Part shown: positions 52,478 through 61,770 of the stretch, piece by piece
Layout of the letters: each line of letters begins with the position of its first letter
Numbering within the stretch: position 1 is the first letter of the stretch
NCBI GenBank assembly: GCA_016712415.1
Contig: JADJRC010000013.1
Location: forward strand, 62,001-126,000
Source: Lewinellaceae bacterium
GTDB taxonomy: Bacteria > Bacteroidota > Bacteroidia > Chitinophagales > Saprospiraceae
Reading direction: 5' to 3'
Length of the DNA: 64,000 nt
Program-made: the position numbers and the translations under genes
The notes under the pieces: model-generated
Database searches by the model: none
The model's input: the letters and a program-made list of their open reading frames with translations, nothing else
What the model was told of the DNA's origin: nothing

Positions 52478-53635
52478 TCAGATTTCTCCCAGCCAGGTGC
52501 CGGCGTAGGTGCCGACGCGGTCGCGCGCATAGGAGCGCGCGGCAGCCGCAGGGTCGAACCGGACGCGTTCGCGCACGAAACCGGGCAGGAAATCGGGTTC
52601 AAAAGCGGCAGTGCGGAACAATACCCGCGCGCCGGGAGCAGCGTTGGCGAGGATCAGGCGCCACTCTTCGTCGAGCGCAGAGCGCCGCTGTGCAGCCAGC
52701 CAGTCCTGGTGGTCGAGCAGCACAAAATGGGTATAGCGACCGGGATGCTGCCTCAGGAAATCGATCAGCGATCCGGAATAGGTACTGAGTCGTTGGCTGC
52801 GGTGGCGAAGGGTCTCGAAATGCTCTTCGCGGAGGTAGTTGGGGCAACAGGAGGCCGTATAGTGCCCGAAGAAGTACAACTTCCAGAAATAATTGTCCTG
52901 CAGCGGCATTTCAGTAAACACGTGGCGCAGGCATTGGCGGATATAACCGGCCAGACCGCCCGGAAAAAGTTTGGCGGCGAGGTATTGCTGGCTCTTGGGC
53001 ACGCCCAGCATGCTTTGGACCAGGTGCTGCCGTATCAGCCATTGTACAAAACGGTTGAGGAACAGCGGCTCCAGTTGGTCGTACCAATGCGCCTGCTCGG
53101 CCAGGTTTTGCGATTCAAACAGGTGCTGGGTGAGGCGCGCCGCTTCCGGCCTGCTCAGTATCCACTGGCGGATAATCCAGGCTACTGTGCCGCTGCTGCC
53201 ATGCCAATAAAATGATTTGCGCAGGCCTTTCCCCCTGAAGTAGTGCAGGTTGCGCTCCCAGAAGAGCGCCGAGTAGTATTCGGGCATCCTGTCCCGAAGC
53301 CTTTCGTAATACACCGCAGCGGCATCCGGCGAAACGCCGTCGCCGAAGAACTCGAACAAGGTCGGGTGGTCGGTACCCTGAAGCAGCGCGACCTTCAGGT
53401 GTAACAGCGCGTTCTGCCTGGGATTCAGATCAACACAATGTATCTGCTCCGGATTGTCGAGCAGATAGTCGAGTGCGTTGCAACCGGCGCTGGTGAGCAT
53501 AACGATATTGCTCTTATCGTTGATATCGAGTAAGTTGCGGTCGCAGCGCGGATCTTCCCAGCATGCGTTGTACACAAGACTGTTGCCGTTGATCTGGCGA
53601 AAAACCCGTTCATTGATATTATGTGATATGCCCAT
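52478..53635 (-). CDS. btaA: BtaA-like (DUF3419) S-adenosylmethionine:diacylglycerol 3-amino-3-carboxypropyltransferase
   Basis: 385 residues, DUF3419 family. Key segments are LVYNACWEDPRCDRNLLDIN, the SAM-binding IVMLTSAGCNALDYLLDNPE and CVDLNPRQNALLHLKVALLQ, GRGLRKSFYWHG-like GKGLRKSFYWHGSSG, and the C-terminal HFVLLDHQDWLAAQ with RVLFRTAAFEPDFLPGF. BtaA moves the aminocarboxypropyl group of SAM onto diacylglycerol. With the methyltransferase 11 bp downstream this gives a complete BtaA-BtaB pathway at the inner membrane. Known producers use it to replace phospholipids under phosphate limitation; regulation here is not visible. Confidence 0.88.
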   Translation of the reverse strand: MGISHNINERVFRQINGNSLVYNACWEDPRCDRNLLDINDKSNIVMLTSAGCNALDYLLDNPEQIHCVDLNPRQNALLHLKVALLQGTDHPTLFEFFGDGVSPDAAAVYYERLRDRMPEYYSALFWERNLHYFRGKGLRKSFYWHGSSGTVAWIIRQWILSRPEAARLTQHLFESQNLAEQAHWYDQLEPLFLNRFVQWLIRQHLVQSMLGVPKSQQYLAAKLFPGGLAGYIRQCLRHVFTEMPLQDNYFWKLYFFGHYTASCCPNYLREEHFETLRHRSQRLSTYSGSLIDFLRQHPGRYTHFVLLDHQDWLAAQRRSALDEEWRLILANAAPGARVLFRTAAFEPDFLPGFVRERVRFDPAAAARSYARDRVGTYAGTWLGEI

Positions 53636-53824
53636 ACGGAAAAAGCAACGAGGCTTGATTGTTCTTTTGGCAAAAGTAGAGGGGTTGGCGCGAAATAAGG
53701 CCTAAGTCTGGGTTATAAAATGGTTAATTAGTGGCGAAAATTCGGAGGGCCGCCAAATGCATCCGACTTATGACATTATTTTTACTTTCGCATTGATATT
53801 GTTCAACAAAACTAAATGAAAATC

Positions 53825-54997
53825 ATGTCTGAAAAGTTACTCTCCCGCTTCGACGCACCGGGCCCCAAACGCATGCTCGCCCTTGACGGCGGCGGTATTC
53901 GCGGCGCCATCGCACTTGGATTTGTCAAACGCATCGAAAGTATCCTCCGGGAGCGCCACAACAACCCCAACCTGCTGCTCTGCGATTATTTTGACCTCAT
54001 CGGAGGCACCAGTACCGGCGCCATTATCGCCACCCTGCTCGCCACCGGACGCTCTGCCAGCGAGATTACGGAGAGCTACCTTGCGCTTGGCGGCAAGATT
54101 TTCGGCGACCGCTACAGCATTTTCCAGGTCGGCAACAAGTTCAAGGCCAAATATGAAGATAAACCGCTGCAGGATGAACTGAAAAATCTGTTCGGCGATA
54201 TTCCGCTGGGCAGCGACGAAATACGTACCGGTCTGTGTATCAATGCCAAACGAGCCGACACATACAGCACCTGGTCGTTCCTCAACCACCCCCGCGCCGC
54301 ATTTTACAAACCTTATCAGGAGGGCGAGTTGGGCAACAAGGACTACCTGTTGCGCGAAGTGGTGCGTGCGAGCACAGCGGCGCCCACCTACTTTCTACCC
54401 CAGCGCATCAACCTCGGCAACCGAACCGCAACCTTCATCGACGGCGGCGTAAGCGCTGCCAACAACCCCGCCTTGCAGATGTTCCTCATCGCTACGCTGG
54501 AAGGTTTTCCTTTCCACTGGAAAAAGGGCGCCGACAACCTGATGATCGTCTCGATCGGAACCGGAACCTTCACCAAACGGGTTGAAGCGGAAAAAATGGC
54601 GAGCAATAACATGCTGCAATGGGCGGCCACCGTACCCGAAATGCTGATGGACGACGCTACTTACCTCAACCAGCTCATGCTGCAATACCTCAGCAAAAGC
54701 CCGACGGCTATTCCGATCGACATGGAAATCGGCAACCTCGAGCATGACCTGCTCACCCCTGAGCCGGCATTGCACTACCTCCGCTACCAGGCCTATCTCG
54801 AACAGCCGCAGCCGAAAGACGGCGCCACAACCCGGCCTTATCTGCCGTTTGACGAAAAGAAACTGGTCAAAATGCGGGAAATGGACAATGCCGATGTGGT
54901 GGACGACCTTGTTCTGGTTGGCGATATTTATGCCCAACATTCCATCAAGGCCGAGCATTTTCCGGCGGCATTCGACCTGCCGCCCGTACAGGTTTAA
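53825..54997 (+). CDS. Patatin-like phospholipase
   Basis: 390 residues from MSEKLLSRFDAPGPKRMLAL; an ATG three codons upstream is possible. The patatin signatures are complete: oxyanion hole DGGGIRGAIALG, nucleophile Ser in LIGGTSTGAIIATLLATG, catalytic Asp in ATFIDGGVSAANNPALQMFL. The C-terminal 120 residues are specific to this long bacterial subgroup (LHYLRYQAYLEQPQ, EMDNADVVDDLVLVGD). It is a cytoplasmic lipid acyl hydrolase. No CD-NTase or other CBASS gene is adjacent. It stands next to the betaine lipid genes, divergently transcribed, so a role in lipid turnover is possible. Confidence 0.92.
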   Translation: MSEKLLSRFDAPGPKRMLALDGGGIRGAIALGFVKRIESILRERHNNPNLLLCDYFDLIGGTSTGAIIATLLATGRSASEITESYLALGGKIFGDRYSIFQVGNKFKAKYEDKPLQDELKNLFGDIPLGSDEIRTGLCINAKRADTYSTWSFLNHPRAAFYKPYQEGELGNKDYLLREVVRASTAAPTYFLPQRINLGNRTATFIDGGVSAANNPALQMFLIATLEGFPFHWKKGADNLMIVSIGTGTFTKRVEAEKMASNNMLQWAATVPEMLMDDATYLNQLMLQYLSKSPTAIPIDMEIGNLEHDLLTPEPALHYLRYQAYLEQPQPKDGATTRPYLPFDEKKLVKMREMDNADVVDDLVLVGDIYAQHSIKAEHFPAAFDLPPVQV

Positions 54998-55041
54998 GAA
55001 ACCGTCTGCCCCCCCCTGGAGAGACGGTTTCTAACGTTTTT
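54997..55041 (+). terminator. Terminator between patatin and tadA
   Basis: Arms AGAAACCGTCT (54997-55007) and AGACGGTTTCT (55022-55032), then AACGTTTTT. It contains the last bases of the patatin stop and serves convergent genes. Confidence 0.8.
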
Positions 55042-55477
55042 CCCGAAAAAACGCCTTCATCAGGGCAGCGCATTCCGCCTCCATGATCCCCAGTTCGAGT
55101 CGCGTCCTGGGGTGGAGCAGCGATTTGCCGCCGTAGCGCATGAACCCGCGTTTTTCGTCGGTAGCGCCATACACGACGCGCCCGATCTGCGACCAGGCCA
55201 GGGCGCCGGCACACATGACACAGGGCTCGAGCGTGACGAAAAGGGTGCAATCGGGCAGGTATTTGCTGCCTAAATGCCCGGAAGCGGCTGTGAGCGCCAG
55301 GATTTCGGCATGCGCCGTCACATCGGTCAACTGTTCCGTCTGGTTGTGCGTACGGGCGATAATGCGGTTGTCGCAGGTGATGACGGCGCCCACCGGCACC
55401 TCGCCTGCCTCAAAGGCTTTTTGCGCTTCGGCAAGCGCCTGCTGCATGAAATAGGTATCGGAATGGACGGATAACAT
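55031..55477 (-). CDS. tadA: tRNA-specific adenosine deaminase TadA
   Basis: 148 residues from MLSVHSDTYFMQQALAEAQK; the upstream in-frame extension is not family-like. TadA deaminates A34 to inosine in tRNA-Arg(ACG). The zinc site is in VTAHAEILALTAAS (HAE with catalytic Glu) and TLEPCVMCAGALAWSQI (PCxxC). AGEVPVGAVITCDNRIIA and the C-terminal ECAALMKAFFREKR are family-typical. The length is normal. It is transcribed alone towards the patatin gene. Confidence 0.95.
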   Translation of the reverse strand: MLSVHSDTYFMQQALAEAQKAFEAGEVPVGAVITCDNRIIARTHNQTEQLTDVTAHAEILALTAASGHLGSKYLPDCTLFVTLEPCVMCAGALAWSQIGRVVYGATDEKRGFMRYGGKSLLHPRTRLELGIMEAECAALMKAFFREKR

Positions 55478-55734
55478 GGCTAAAATGGATGCTCTGCGAG
55501 GTATGAGCGGGTTTAGCGGGCCAATATAAACGGTTCTGTCCCGGTATTCCAATTGAATTTATACCGGAACGCTCCGGATTTAAGCATTTACAGAATTCCA
55601 GTGCCTTGAAAGCCAATTTTCCCGGCCAGACGGCAAATTTTAGCCAAAGGCGAATAAATTCTTCGCAATTCGGCCATCGTACGCTAGGTTCGCAGCGTTA
55701 ATCTAAGGTATTGTGGATATTAATTTTCGGTTAA

Positions 55735-58002
55735 ATGAACACACGCAGCGTATTCTTCCTTGTTTTTGGACTGTCGGGCATCACTTGCGCCCAGGCACAA
55801 AACCTGTATGATATCAATACCGTACAGGAGATCAGGATCAATTTTTATCAGACCAACTGGGATTATACACTCGATTCGCTCAAAGACGTCGACGAAGAGG
55901 CCTACCTGCTGGTACCTTCTATCGAGATCAACGGCGTGGTGTTCGACAGCGTTGGCGTCAAATTCAAGGGCAACAGTTCATATGACGAAGATTTTTTGAA
56001 AAATCCGCTGAATATCGAACTGGACTACATCCGGAAAGACCAGAACTATCAGGGCATCAATGATATCAAACTGTCGAACGCTTACTCCGACCCGACAATG
56101 GTACGCGAGGTGCTGGGTTATGATATACTGCGTCAGTACATGGCTGCGCCGCTGGCCAATCACGCAAGGGTATGGATGAACGGCGTGTATTGGGGTGTGT
56201 ACGTCAACGTGGAAAGTATCAACAAGCGCTTCGCGCGCAACCACTTCCATACCGACGGCAACAACCCCTTTTTCAAATGCAACCCCGCCGATTTTCCCGG
56301 CCCCGGCTCGGGCGGCAATTTTCCGGACCTCGTCTACACCAGCGCCGACAGCGCGTTTTATTACGACAAATATGAACTCCGTTCCAGCTCAGGCTGGCGT
56401 GAACTGCTGGCCTTGATGGATAGCCTCGCCAATCACCCGGGCAGCATCCACAAAATCCTCGACGTGGACCGTGTGCTCTGGATGCTGGCCTTCAACAACG
56501 TAACGGTCAACCTGGATTCCTATACCGGCGCTTTTGCCCAAAACTATTACCTCTACTGGGACAAAAACGATCGCTGGCTCCCGGTGGTGTGGGACCTGAA
56601 CATGGGTTTCGGCGCTTTCCCGCTGATCGACGGAGGCCCCATTCCAACCATCGCGCAACTCAAGGTACTCAGCCCCTTGCTGCAGGCCGACAATTTCTAC
56701 CGCCCGCTGATCAAGCAACTGCTCGCCAACCCGCAGTACAAGCGGATGTACCTGGCGCACATGCGCACGATGCTTCAGGAAAATTTTTCCACACAGGCGT
56801 TCAAGGACCGCGCACTGGCACTCCAGGCCAATATTGACGCTGCCATACAGACCGATACCAAGAAATTTTACTCCTACGCCAATTTCCAGAACAATATCGA
56901 CGCGACGGTGTCGGCGCCGGGCGGTTTCGGCGATGTGCCTGGACTGACAGATCTGATGAATACCCGCTATAACTTCCTGATCAACGAAAGCAATCTTGCC
57001 CCGGCGCCACCGGTCATCTCCAACGTCGCAGCCCAGACTACCGGCGCTGTATGGGTAACTGCACAGGTACAGAATGCCGCAACCGTGCTGCTGGGCTGGC
57101 GGTACGACTCCTCCGATGTTTTTGTCAAAACACCCATGTACGACGACGGAATGCACCAGGACGGCGCGGCCGGCGACGGACAGTTTGGCGCGTCGTTCCC
57201 GGTCGGCGATATCAAGGGGCAATACTATGTATATGCTGAAAACAGCGGCGCGGGCATGTTCTCCCCGCAACGGGCCGAATATGAGTTTTATCAAACACCT
57301 ACGCTGCCTCCCCTGCCCAATGCGGGCGATCTGGTGCTCAACGAGTTCCTGGCCAACAACAAGACCAGCGAAAAAGACGAGGCAGGGCAATACGAAGACT
57401 GGCTTGAACTGTACAACAACAGCAACCAGCCCATCAGCCTGCTCGGACTGTACCTGACCGACAACCCCCAGAAGCCGAACAAGTGGACTTTCCCGGCCAA
57501 CAGCGCCATCCCGGCCAAGGGCTTTCTGATCGTTTGGCTCGATGAAGACCTGTCGCAGGGCCCCTTCCACGCCAACTTCAAACTCAATACGAACGCCGAG
57601 TTCCTGATGTTGTCGAACGGCGCCGGCGGGGTGGTCGACAGCCTCAGTTTCGGGCCGCAAAAGGCAGACACTACTTTTGGCCGGTATCCGAACGGCACCG
57701 GCGACTTCACCTTTATGCCCCGCACGTTTAATGCGCCCAACTCTCTGACCACGGGCACTGCCGAACCCGGAAAGGGGGGCCAGGTTCTTGTGTACCCGAA
57801 TCCCGCCGACCAGTTCCTGAACGTGCGCGCAGATCTGCCGCTCGGCGCCATCGAGGTGTCGGATGCGCTGGGACGGCAAGTATTGTTATTGGACGCCGGA
57901 CCGCAAACATCGGCATCGTTCCATCTGGGGCATCTGCCGCCGGGTATGTACAACCTCCGAACGGCACAGGGCGCAACGGTGCTGTTCAGCATTCAGCGCT
58001 AA
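55735..58002 (+). CDS. CotH kinase family protein with lamin-tail domain and T9SS sorting signal
   Basis: 755 residues with signal peptide MNTRSVFFLVFGLSGITCAQA. The CotH domain (about 25-400) has GVKFKGNSSYDEDFLKNPLN, NDIKLSNAYSDPTMVREVLG, ANHARVWMNGVYWGVYVNVE and LPVVWDLNMGFGAFPLI. CotH folds like an atypical protein kinase. A lamin-tail domain follows at about 525-640 (DLVLNEFLANNKTSEKDEAG, EDWLELYNNSNQPISLLGLY). It ends with a T9SS sorting domain (VLVYPNPADQFLNVRADLPL). It is exported to the surface or medium. A second CotH protein follows 29 bp later. Confidence 0.92.
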   Translation: MNTRSVFFLVFGLSGITCAQAQNLYDINTVQEIRINFYQTNWDYTLDSLKDVDEEAYLLVPSIEINGVVFDSVGVKFKGNSSYDEDFLKNPLNIELDYIRKDQNYQGINDIKLSNAYSDPTMVREVLGYDILRQYMAAPLANHARVWMNGVYWGVYVNVESINKRFARNHFHTDGNNPFFKCNPADFPGPGSGGNFPDLVYTSADSAFYYDKYELRSSSGWRELLALMDSLANHPGSIHKILDVDRVLWMLAFNNVTVNLDSYTGAFAQNYYLYWDKNDRWLPVVWDLNMGFGAFPLIDGGPIPTIAQLKVLSPLLQADNFYRPLIKQLLANPQYKRMYLAHMRTMLQENFSTQAFKDRALALQANIDAAIQTDTKKFYSYANFQNNIDATVSAPGGFGDVPGLTDLMNTRYNFLINESNLAPAPPVISNVAAQTTGAVWVTAQVQNAATVLLGWRYDSSDVFVKTPMYDDGMHQDGAAGDGQFGASFPVGDIKGQYYVYAENSGAGMFSPQRAEYEFYQTPTLPPLPNAGDLVLNEFLANNKTSEKDEAGQYEDWLELYNNSNQPISLLGLYLTDNPQKPNKWTFPANSAIPAKGFLIVWLDEDLSQGPFHANFKLNTNAEFLMLSNGAGGVVDSLSFGPQKADTTFGRYPNGTGDFTFMPRTFNAPNSLTTGTAEPGKGGQVLVYPNPADQFLNVRADLPLGAIEVSDALGRQVLLLDAGPQTSASFHLGHLPPGMYNLRTAQGATVLFSIQR

Positions 58003-58031
58003 ATACTTCGCCAACCTTATACCACACAAAT

Positions 58032-60557
58032 ATGAAAGTAAAATTTCTACCCGCCCTGCCGGCCATTTTTACGGCGCTTTCCCTTCAGGCACAAGTACTT
58101 GTAAATGAATACTCTTGCGCCAACCTCACCCAGTATCAGGATGCTTACGGCAAATACGAGGACTGGATTGAATTGCACAACACCTCGGATATGCCGGTTA
58201 ATATCGGCGGGTATTACCTGAGCGACAATGAGAACAAACCCACCAAATGGAAATTCCCGCCCGGCGCAACCATTCCCGCCAAGGGCTTTCTCAAGGTATT
58301 CGCTTCGGGGCGCGATGAAGTGCTGAACAGCAGCAGTTTTCACACCAGTTTCAAACTTTCGCAAACCAAAAACAATCCGGAGCATATTGTTTTCTCTGAT
58401 GCCACAGGCACAATCATCAACGACCTGGAGGTCGTGCGCACCAAACTGCACCAGTCGGTCGGGCGCGAAACGGACGGAGGCGCCGAGTGGCGTATATTAA
58501 CCCAGCCGACCTTCGGCGCCTCGAACAACACCGCGAACAAATACCTGGGATACGCCGCCCGGCCTTCCGTAAACCAGCAGGCCGGCTTCTTCACCGGATC
58601 GGTGACCGTGTCGCTGTCGACCACCGAACCGGATGCCCTGATCCGCTATACGACAGACGGCACCGAGCCCGGCAACCAGTCGCCGGTCTATGACCAGCCC
58701 CTGACTTTTTCACAGACCACCGTACTCAAGGCCGCCACCTTTAGCAATAACCCCCAGATATTGCCCAGTTTCGTGCAGTACAACACCTATTTTGTCGACG
58801 TGTCCCACTCACTGGTGGTCATTCCCGTGGCCGGCAAAGACCTGCTCCAACTGGCCAACGGCAACCAGTCGCTCCGTCCGCACGGTTCGATCGAGTATTT
58901 CGGTACCGACGGCGACCGCAAGGCACGCGCCTACGGCGAACTCAACAGCCACGGCCAGGACTCCTGGGCCAACGACCAGCGCAGCGTCGACTGGGTAACG
59001 CGCGACGAGATGGGCTACAACAATGCCATCGAGGAAAAAATATTCAGCCGTTCCGACCGCAAGGAGTACCAGCGCATCATCCTGCGCGCCGCCGGCGACG
59101 ACAACTACCCCGCCGCCAACCACCCGCAAAACAAGGGCAGCGCCCATATCCGCGACGCCTATATTCACAACCTCGCCGACCGCGGCGGACTGCACGTCGA
59201 CGTGCGGCGCGGAGAAAAGGCCATCGTTTACATGAACGGACAATACTGGAATGTGTATGATTTGCGGGAAATACCCGACGACCACGATTACACCGATTAC
59301 TACTACGGCCAGGGAAAATACGATATTCAGTACATCCTGACCTGGGGCAATACCTGGGCGGAATACGGCGACCAGCAGGCCCTCGACGACTGGGACAACC
59401 TCTACAGTTTTATCACCTCCAACGACATGGCAGACCCGTCGAACCTCCATTTTGTGGCGGACTACTACGACTACCAGAGCCTGATCGACTATGTTATTGT
59501 AAACTCTTTCACCGTTTGCTCCGACTGGCTCAACTGGAATACGGGCTGGTGGCGCGGCATGAACCCGGAAGGCGGACACCAGAAATGGGGCTATATCCTT
59601 TGGGACAACGACGCTACGTTCGGGCATTACATCAATTACACGGGAATTCCCGACACCAGTCCGTACGCCCTGCCCTGCAACCCGGAAACACTTTCCGGAT
59701 GGTCCGACCCCAAAGGGCACATCACCGTGCTGAACAAACTCCGCGAGAACCCCTCCGTCGAGCAGTACTACCTCACGCGACAGGCCGATTTGATGAACAC
59801 CGTTTTCGGCTGTGAAAACATGCTCAATTACCTCGATACCATTGTCAATACCATTGCTCCGGAAATGCAGCAGCATGCCGACCGCTGGTTTGGCGATTAC
59901 ACGGAGTGGCAGCAAAACGTGAACAAACTCCGCAACTTTATCAGCATCCGCTGTGAGGAAGTGACCGGCGGCATGATCGACTGCTACAACCTCACCGGTC
60001 CGTATCAGACAGTATTGCTCGTCGATCCGCCCGGCGCAGGCATCATGCAGGCCAATACCCTGAGTTATACCGCTTTCCCGGTGCAAACCACCTACTTTGG
60101 CAATGTGGACCTGAAACTGTCGGCCACGGCTACGCAAAATTACCTGTTCGACCACTGGTCGGCAGGCGCGCATACCTTCGCCGACTCGTCGCTGCAGGTC
60201 GCCAGCCTGAACCTGACCGCGCCGGATACCATTGTTGCGCATTTCAAACTGACAACGGCGGTGCATGATCCCGTACAATCCGGTGATGAACCGACTGTCA
60301 TGGCATATCCTTCGCTGTTTGACGGGGAGATCAACCTCGATTATTTTCTGCCGGAAAAAGCCCCGGTTGCCGTTTCGCTGCACTCCATGTTAGGCGATTT
60401 GAACGCCGTGTTGCTGCAAACCGTACATCCGCAGCAGGAAGGCCGGCACCGTGTAAAGTTGCAGGTTGCCGATCTTCACCTGCCGGCAGGCATGTACCTG
60501 TTGCGCTTCTCCGCAGGTGGATTTTCCAAAACCCTGAAACTGGTCGGAAGCGAATGA
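58032..60557 (+). CDS. CotH kinase family protein with N-terminal lamin-tail and chitobiase-like domains, T9SS sorting signal
   Basis: 841 residues with signal MKVKFLPALPAIFTALSLQA. Order of domains: lamin tail (VLVNEYSCANLTQYQDAYGK, EDWIELHNTSDMPVNIGGYY) at 20-130; a CHB_HEX_C-type domain (VTVSLSTTEPDALIRYTTDG) at about 190-255; the CotH region (GELNSHGQDSWANDQRSVDW, QRIILRAAGDDNYP, GQYWNVYDLREIPDDHDYTD, WGYILWDNDATFGHY) at 260-640; an InlB-like repeat near 690-740; and a T9SS domain at the end (VMAYPSLFDGEINLDYFLPE). The domain order differs from the neighbour, although the parts are related. It probably works with the VTC/DUF4956 genes downstream. Confidence 0.92.
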   Translation: MKVKFLPALPAIFTALSLQAQVLVNEYSCANLTQYQDAYGKYEDWIELHNTSDMPVNIGGYYLSDNENKPTKWKFPPGATIPAKGFLKVFASGRDEVLNSSSFHTSFKLSQTKNNPEHIVFSDATGTIINDLEVVRTKLHQSVGRETDGGAEWRILTQPTFGASNNTANKYLGYAARPSVNQQAGFFTGSVTVSLSTTEPDALIRYTTDGTEPGNQSPVYDQPLTFSQTTVLKAATFSNNPQILPSFVQYNTYFVDVSHSLVVIPVAGKDLLQLANGNQSLRPHGSIEYFGTDGDRKARAYGELNSHGQDSWANDQRSVDWVTRDEMGYNNAIEEKIFSRSDRKEYQRIILRAAGDDNYPAANHPQNKGSAHIRDAYIHNLADRGGLHVDVRRGEKAIVYMNGQYWNVYDLREIPDDHDYTDYYYGQGKYDIQYILTWGNTWAEYGDQQALDDWDNLYSFITSNDMADPSNLHFVADYYDYQSLIDYVIVNSFTVCSDWLNWNTGWWRGMNPEGGHQKWGYILWDNDATFGHYINYTGIPDTSPYALPCNPETLSGWSDPKGHITVLNKLRENPSVEQYYLTRQADLMNTVFGCENMLNYLDTIVNTIAPEMQQHADRWFGDYTEWQQNVNKLRNFISIRCEEVTGGMIDCYNLTGPYQTVLLVDPPGAGIMQANTLSYTAFPVQTTYFGNVDLKLSATATQNYLFDHWSAGAHTFADSSLQVASLNLTAPDTIVAHFKLTTAVHDPVQSGDEPTVMAYPSLFDGEINLDYFLPEKAPVAVSLHSMLGDLNAVLLQTVHPQQEGRHRVKLQVADLHLPAGMYLLRFSAGGFSKTLKLVGSE

Positions 60558-60717
60558 TAAAATACGTATAAGAATGGCGGCCTGCGCGCAACCCGGGCCG
60601 CCGCCGCTCCGTTGGGTATCTCCAGATGCGTTTTTTATACCCCATAACATGGTTGCTTCGTTACCTTTACCCTAAACTGAAACCCTTTCCTAACCTTTAA
60701 TTTATTTTCGACGATAC
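60558..60717. other. Intergenic region before the HlyD-like gene
   Basis: No gene is seen. It separates the CotH genes from the HlyD-VTC-DUF4956 operon and should hold its promoter. Confidence 0.4.
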
Positions 60718-61770
60718 GTGAAACGGCTATTTGGCGGGCTGATAATCCTCGTAATACTACTGGCAGCGTATTTTGCTCCGATCGACATTCCTTTTGCTGC
60801 AGAAAGCATCGGGCGGGTATTTCCTGTGCGGGAGTGGAAACTGGTACAGGATCAAACAGGCCGGATAAGCGCTGTCCTGCGTGACTACCGTTTTGGCGCC
60901 ACAAGCCAGATTGACGCCTATCAGTTTGAACAGGGCGACTTCTCCGGTCTCAGTTTCGACCTTCCCGAAGGTCGGTTTATCTGCGTCGGCGATACGGTAG
61001 TGCGCATGTATTCCGTGCGCCAAAACGAAGAGATTCAAAACCTTGAAGCGCAACTTTCCCTGTATCAGGCTCAATTTCAGGCAGACATTACGGGCGACAA
61101 ACCACCGGTCGTCAAGGAGGCTGAAAATCGTCTGCATTTTGCCGAGCAGGACCTGACGCTCAGGGAAAAAACCTACCGCATAAAAAAGCCCTTGTGGGAA
61201 CAGCAGCTCATTGCGCTGACAGAATTTCAGGAAACCGAAAACGCCCTCGAACTGGCCAAAATACAAGTGGAAATTGCCCGGAAATACCTTGAAAACGTGA
61301 GCACAGGCCTCAAGGATGAAAGTGTCGGCATTACACAGGCCCAACAGCGCGGATTGAAGAACAGGCTGGATATCCTGCGGAAAAAAGGCCTTTCGTTCGT
61401 GTTGCGCGCACCTTTTTCGGGCTGGATTGAGCCTTCACCCCTCCCCGAGGAACTGCTGGTCCTCCAGCAATGCGACGAATACATCGTGCAGATACCCGTC
61501 AAGGTGGAATATCTGAATTACCTCGATACCGCTACGAACATTCTGGTTACGGACATGCTCACCCAAAAGACCTATCCGGCACAACTGTTGCAGACCGGCA
61601 CGAAGGTCGAAGTGCTCGACAACCGGCAGGTAACGCTGTTGACGGCCTCCATCAGGCCCGACAGCAGCAGCGTTCGGTTCAGCACCGGCATTGCTGCGCG
61701 TTGCCGGCTTGATTTCGGGACCATCAACCAACACGAATACCTGCGCCGCCTGCTAAACATCAAATGGTAA
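60718..61770 (+). CDS. HlyD-like membrane-anchored periplasmic adaptor protein
   Basis: 350 residues starting at a GTG, chosen because it gives the membrane anchor KRLFGGLIILVILLAAYFAP directly. The body resembles membrane fusion proteins: a long coiled-coil hairpin (NEEIQNLEAQLSLYQAQFQA, AENRLHFAEQDLTLREKTYR, ALELAKIQVEIARKYLENVS) flanked by lipoyl-like half motifs (FVLRAPFSGWIEPSP) and a beta-barrel C-terminus. No transporter or TolC gene is adjacent, so it may be an envelope scaffold for the CotH/VTC machinery. Its last codons overlap the VTC gene start. Confidence 0.75.
   Translation: MKRLFGGLIILVILLAAYFAPIDIPFAAESIGRVFPVREWKLVQDQTGRISAVLRDYRFGATSQIDAYQFEQGDFSGLSFDLPEGRFICVGDTVVRMYSVRQNEEIQNLEAQLSLYQAQFQADITGDKPPVVKEAENRLHFAEQDLTLREKTYRIKKPLWEQQLIALTEFQETENALELAKIQVEIARKYLENVSTGLKDESVGITQAQQRGLKNRLDILRKKGLSFVLRAPFSGWIEPSPLPEELLVLQQCDEYIVQIPVKVEYLNYLDTATNILVTDMLTQKTYPAQLLQTGTKVEVLDNRQVTLLTASIRPDSSSVRFSTGIAARCRLDFGTINQHEYLRRLLNIKW

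Noticed and set aside
53825..54997. Patatin as a CapV-type CBASS effector
   Set aside because: There is no CD-NTase, E1/E2 or other CBASS gene nearby. The neighbours are lipid and tRNA-modification genes.
58809..60383. 524-codon frame opposite the second CotH gene
   Set aside because: Antisense shadow of a well-supported CotH protein; no signal, start context or family match.
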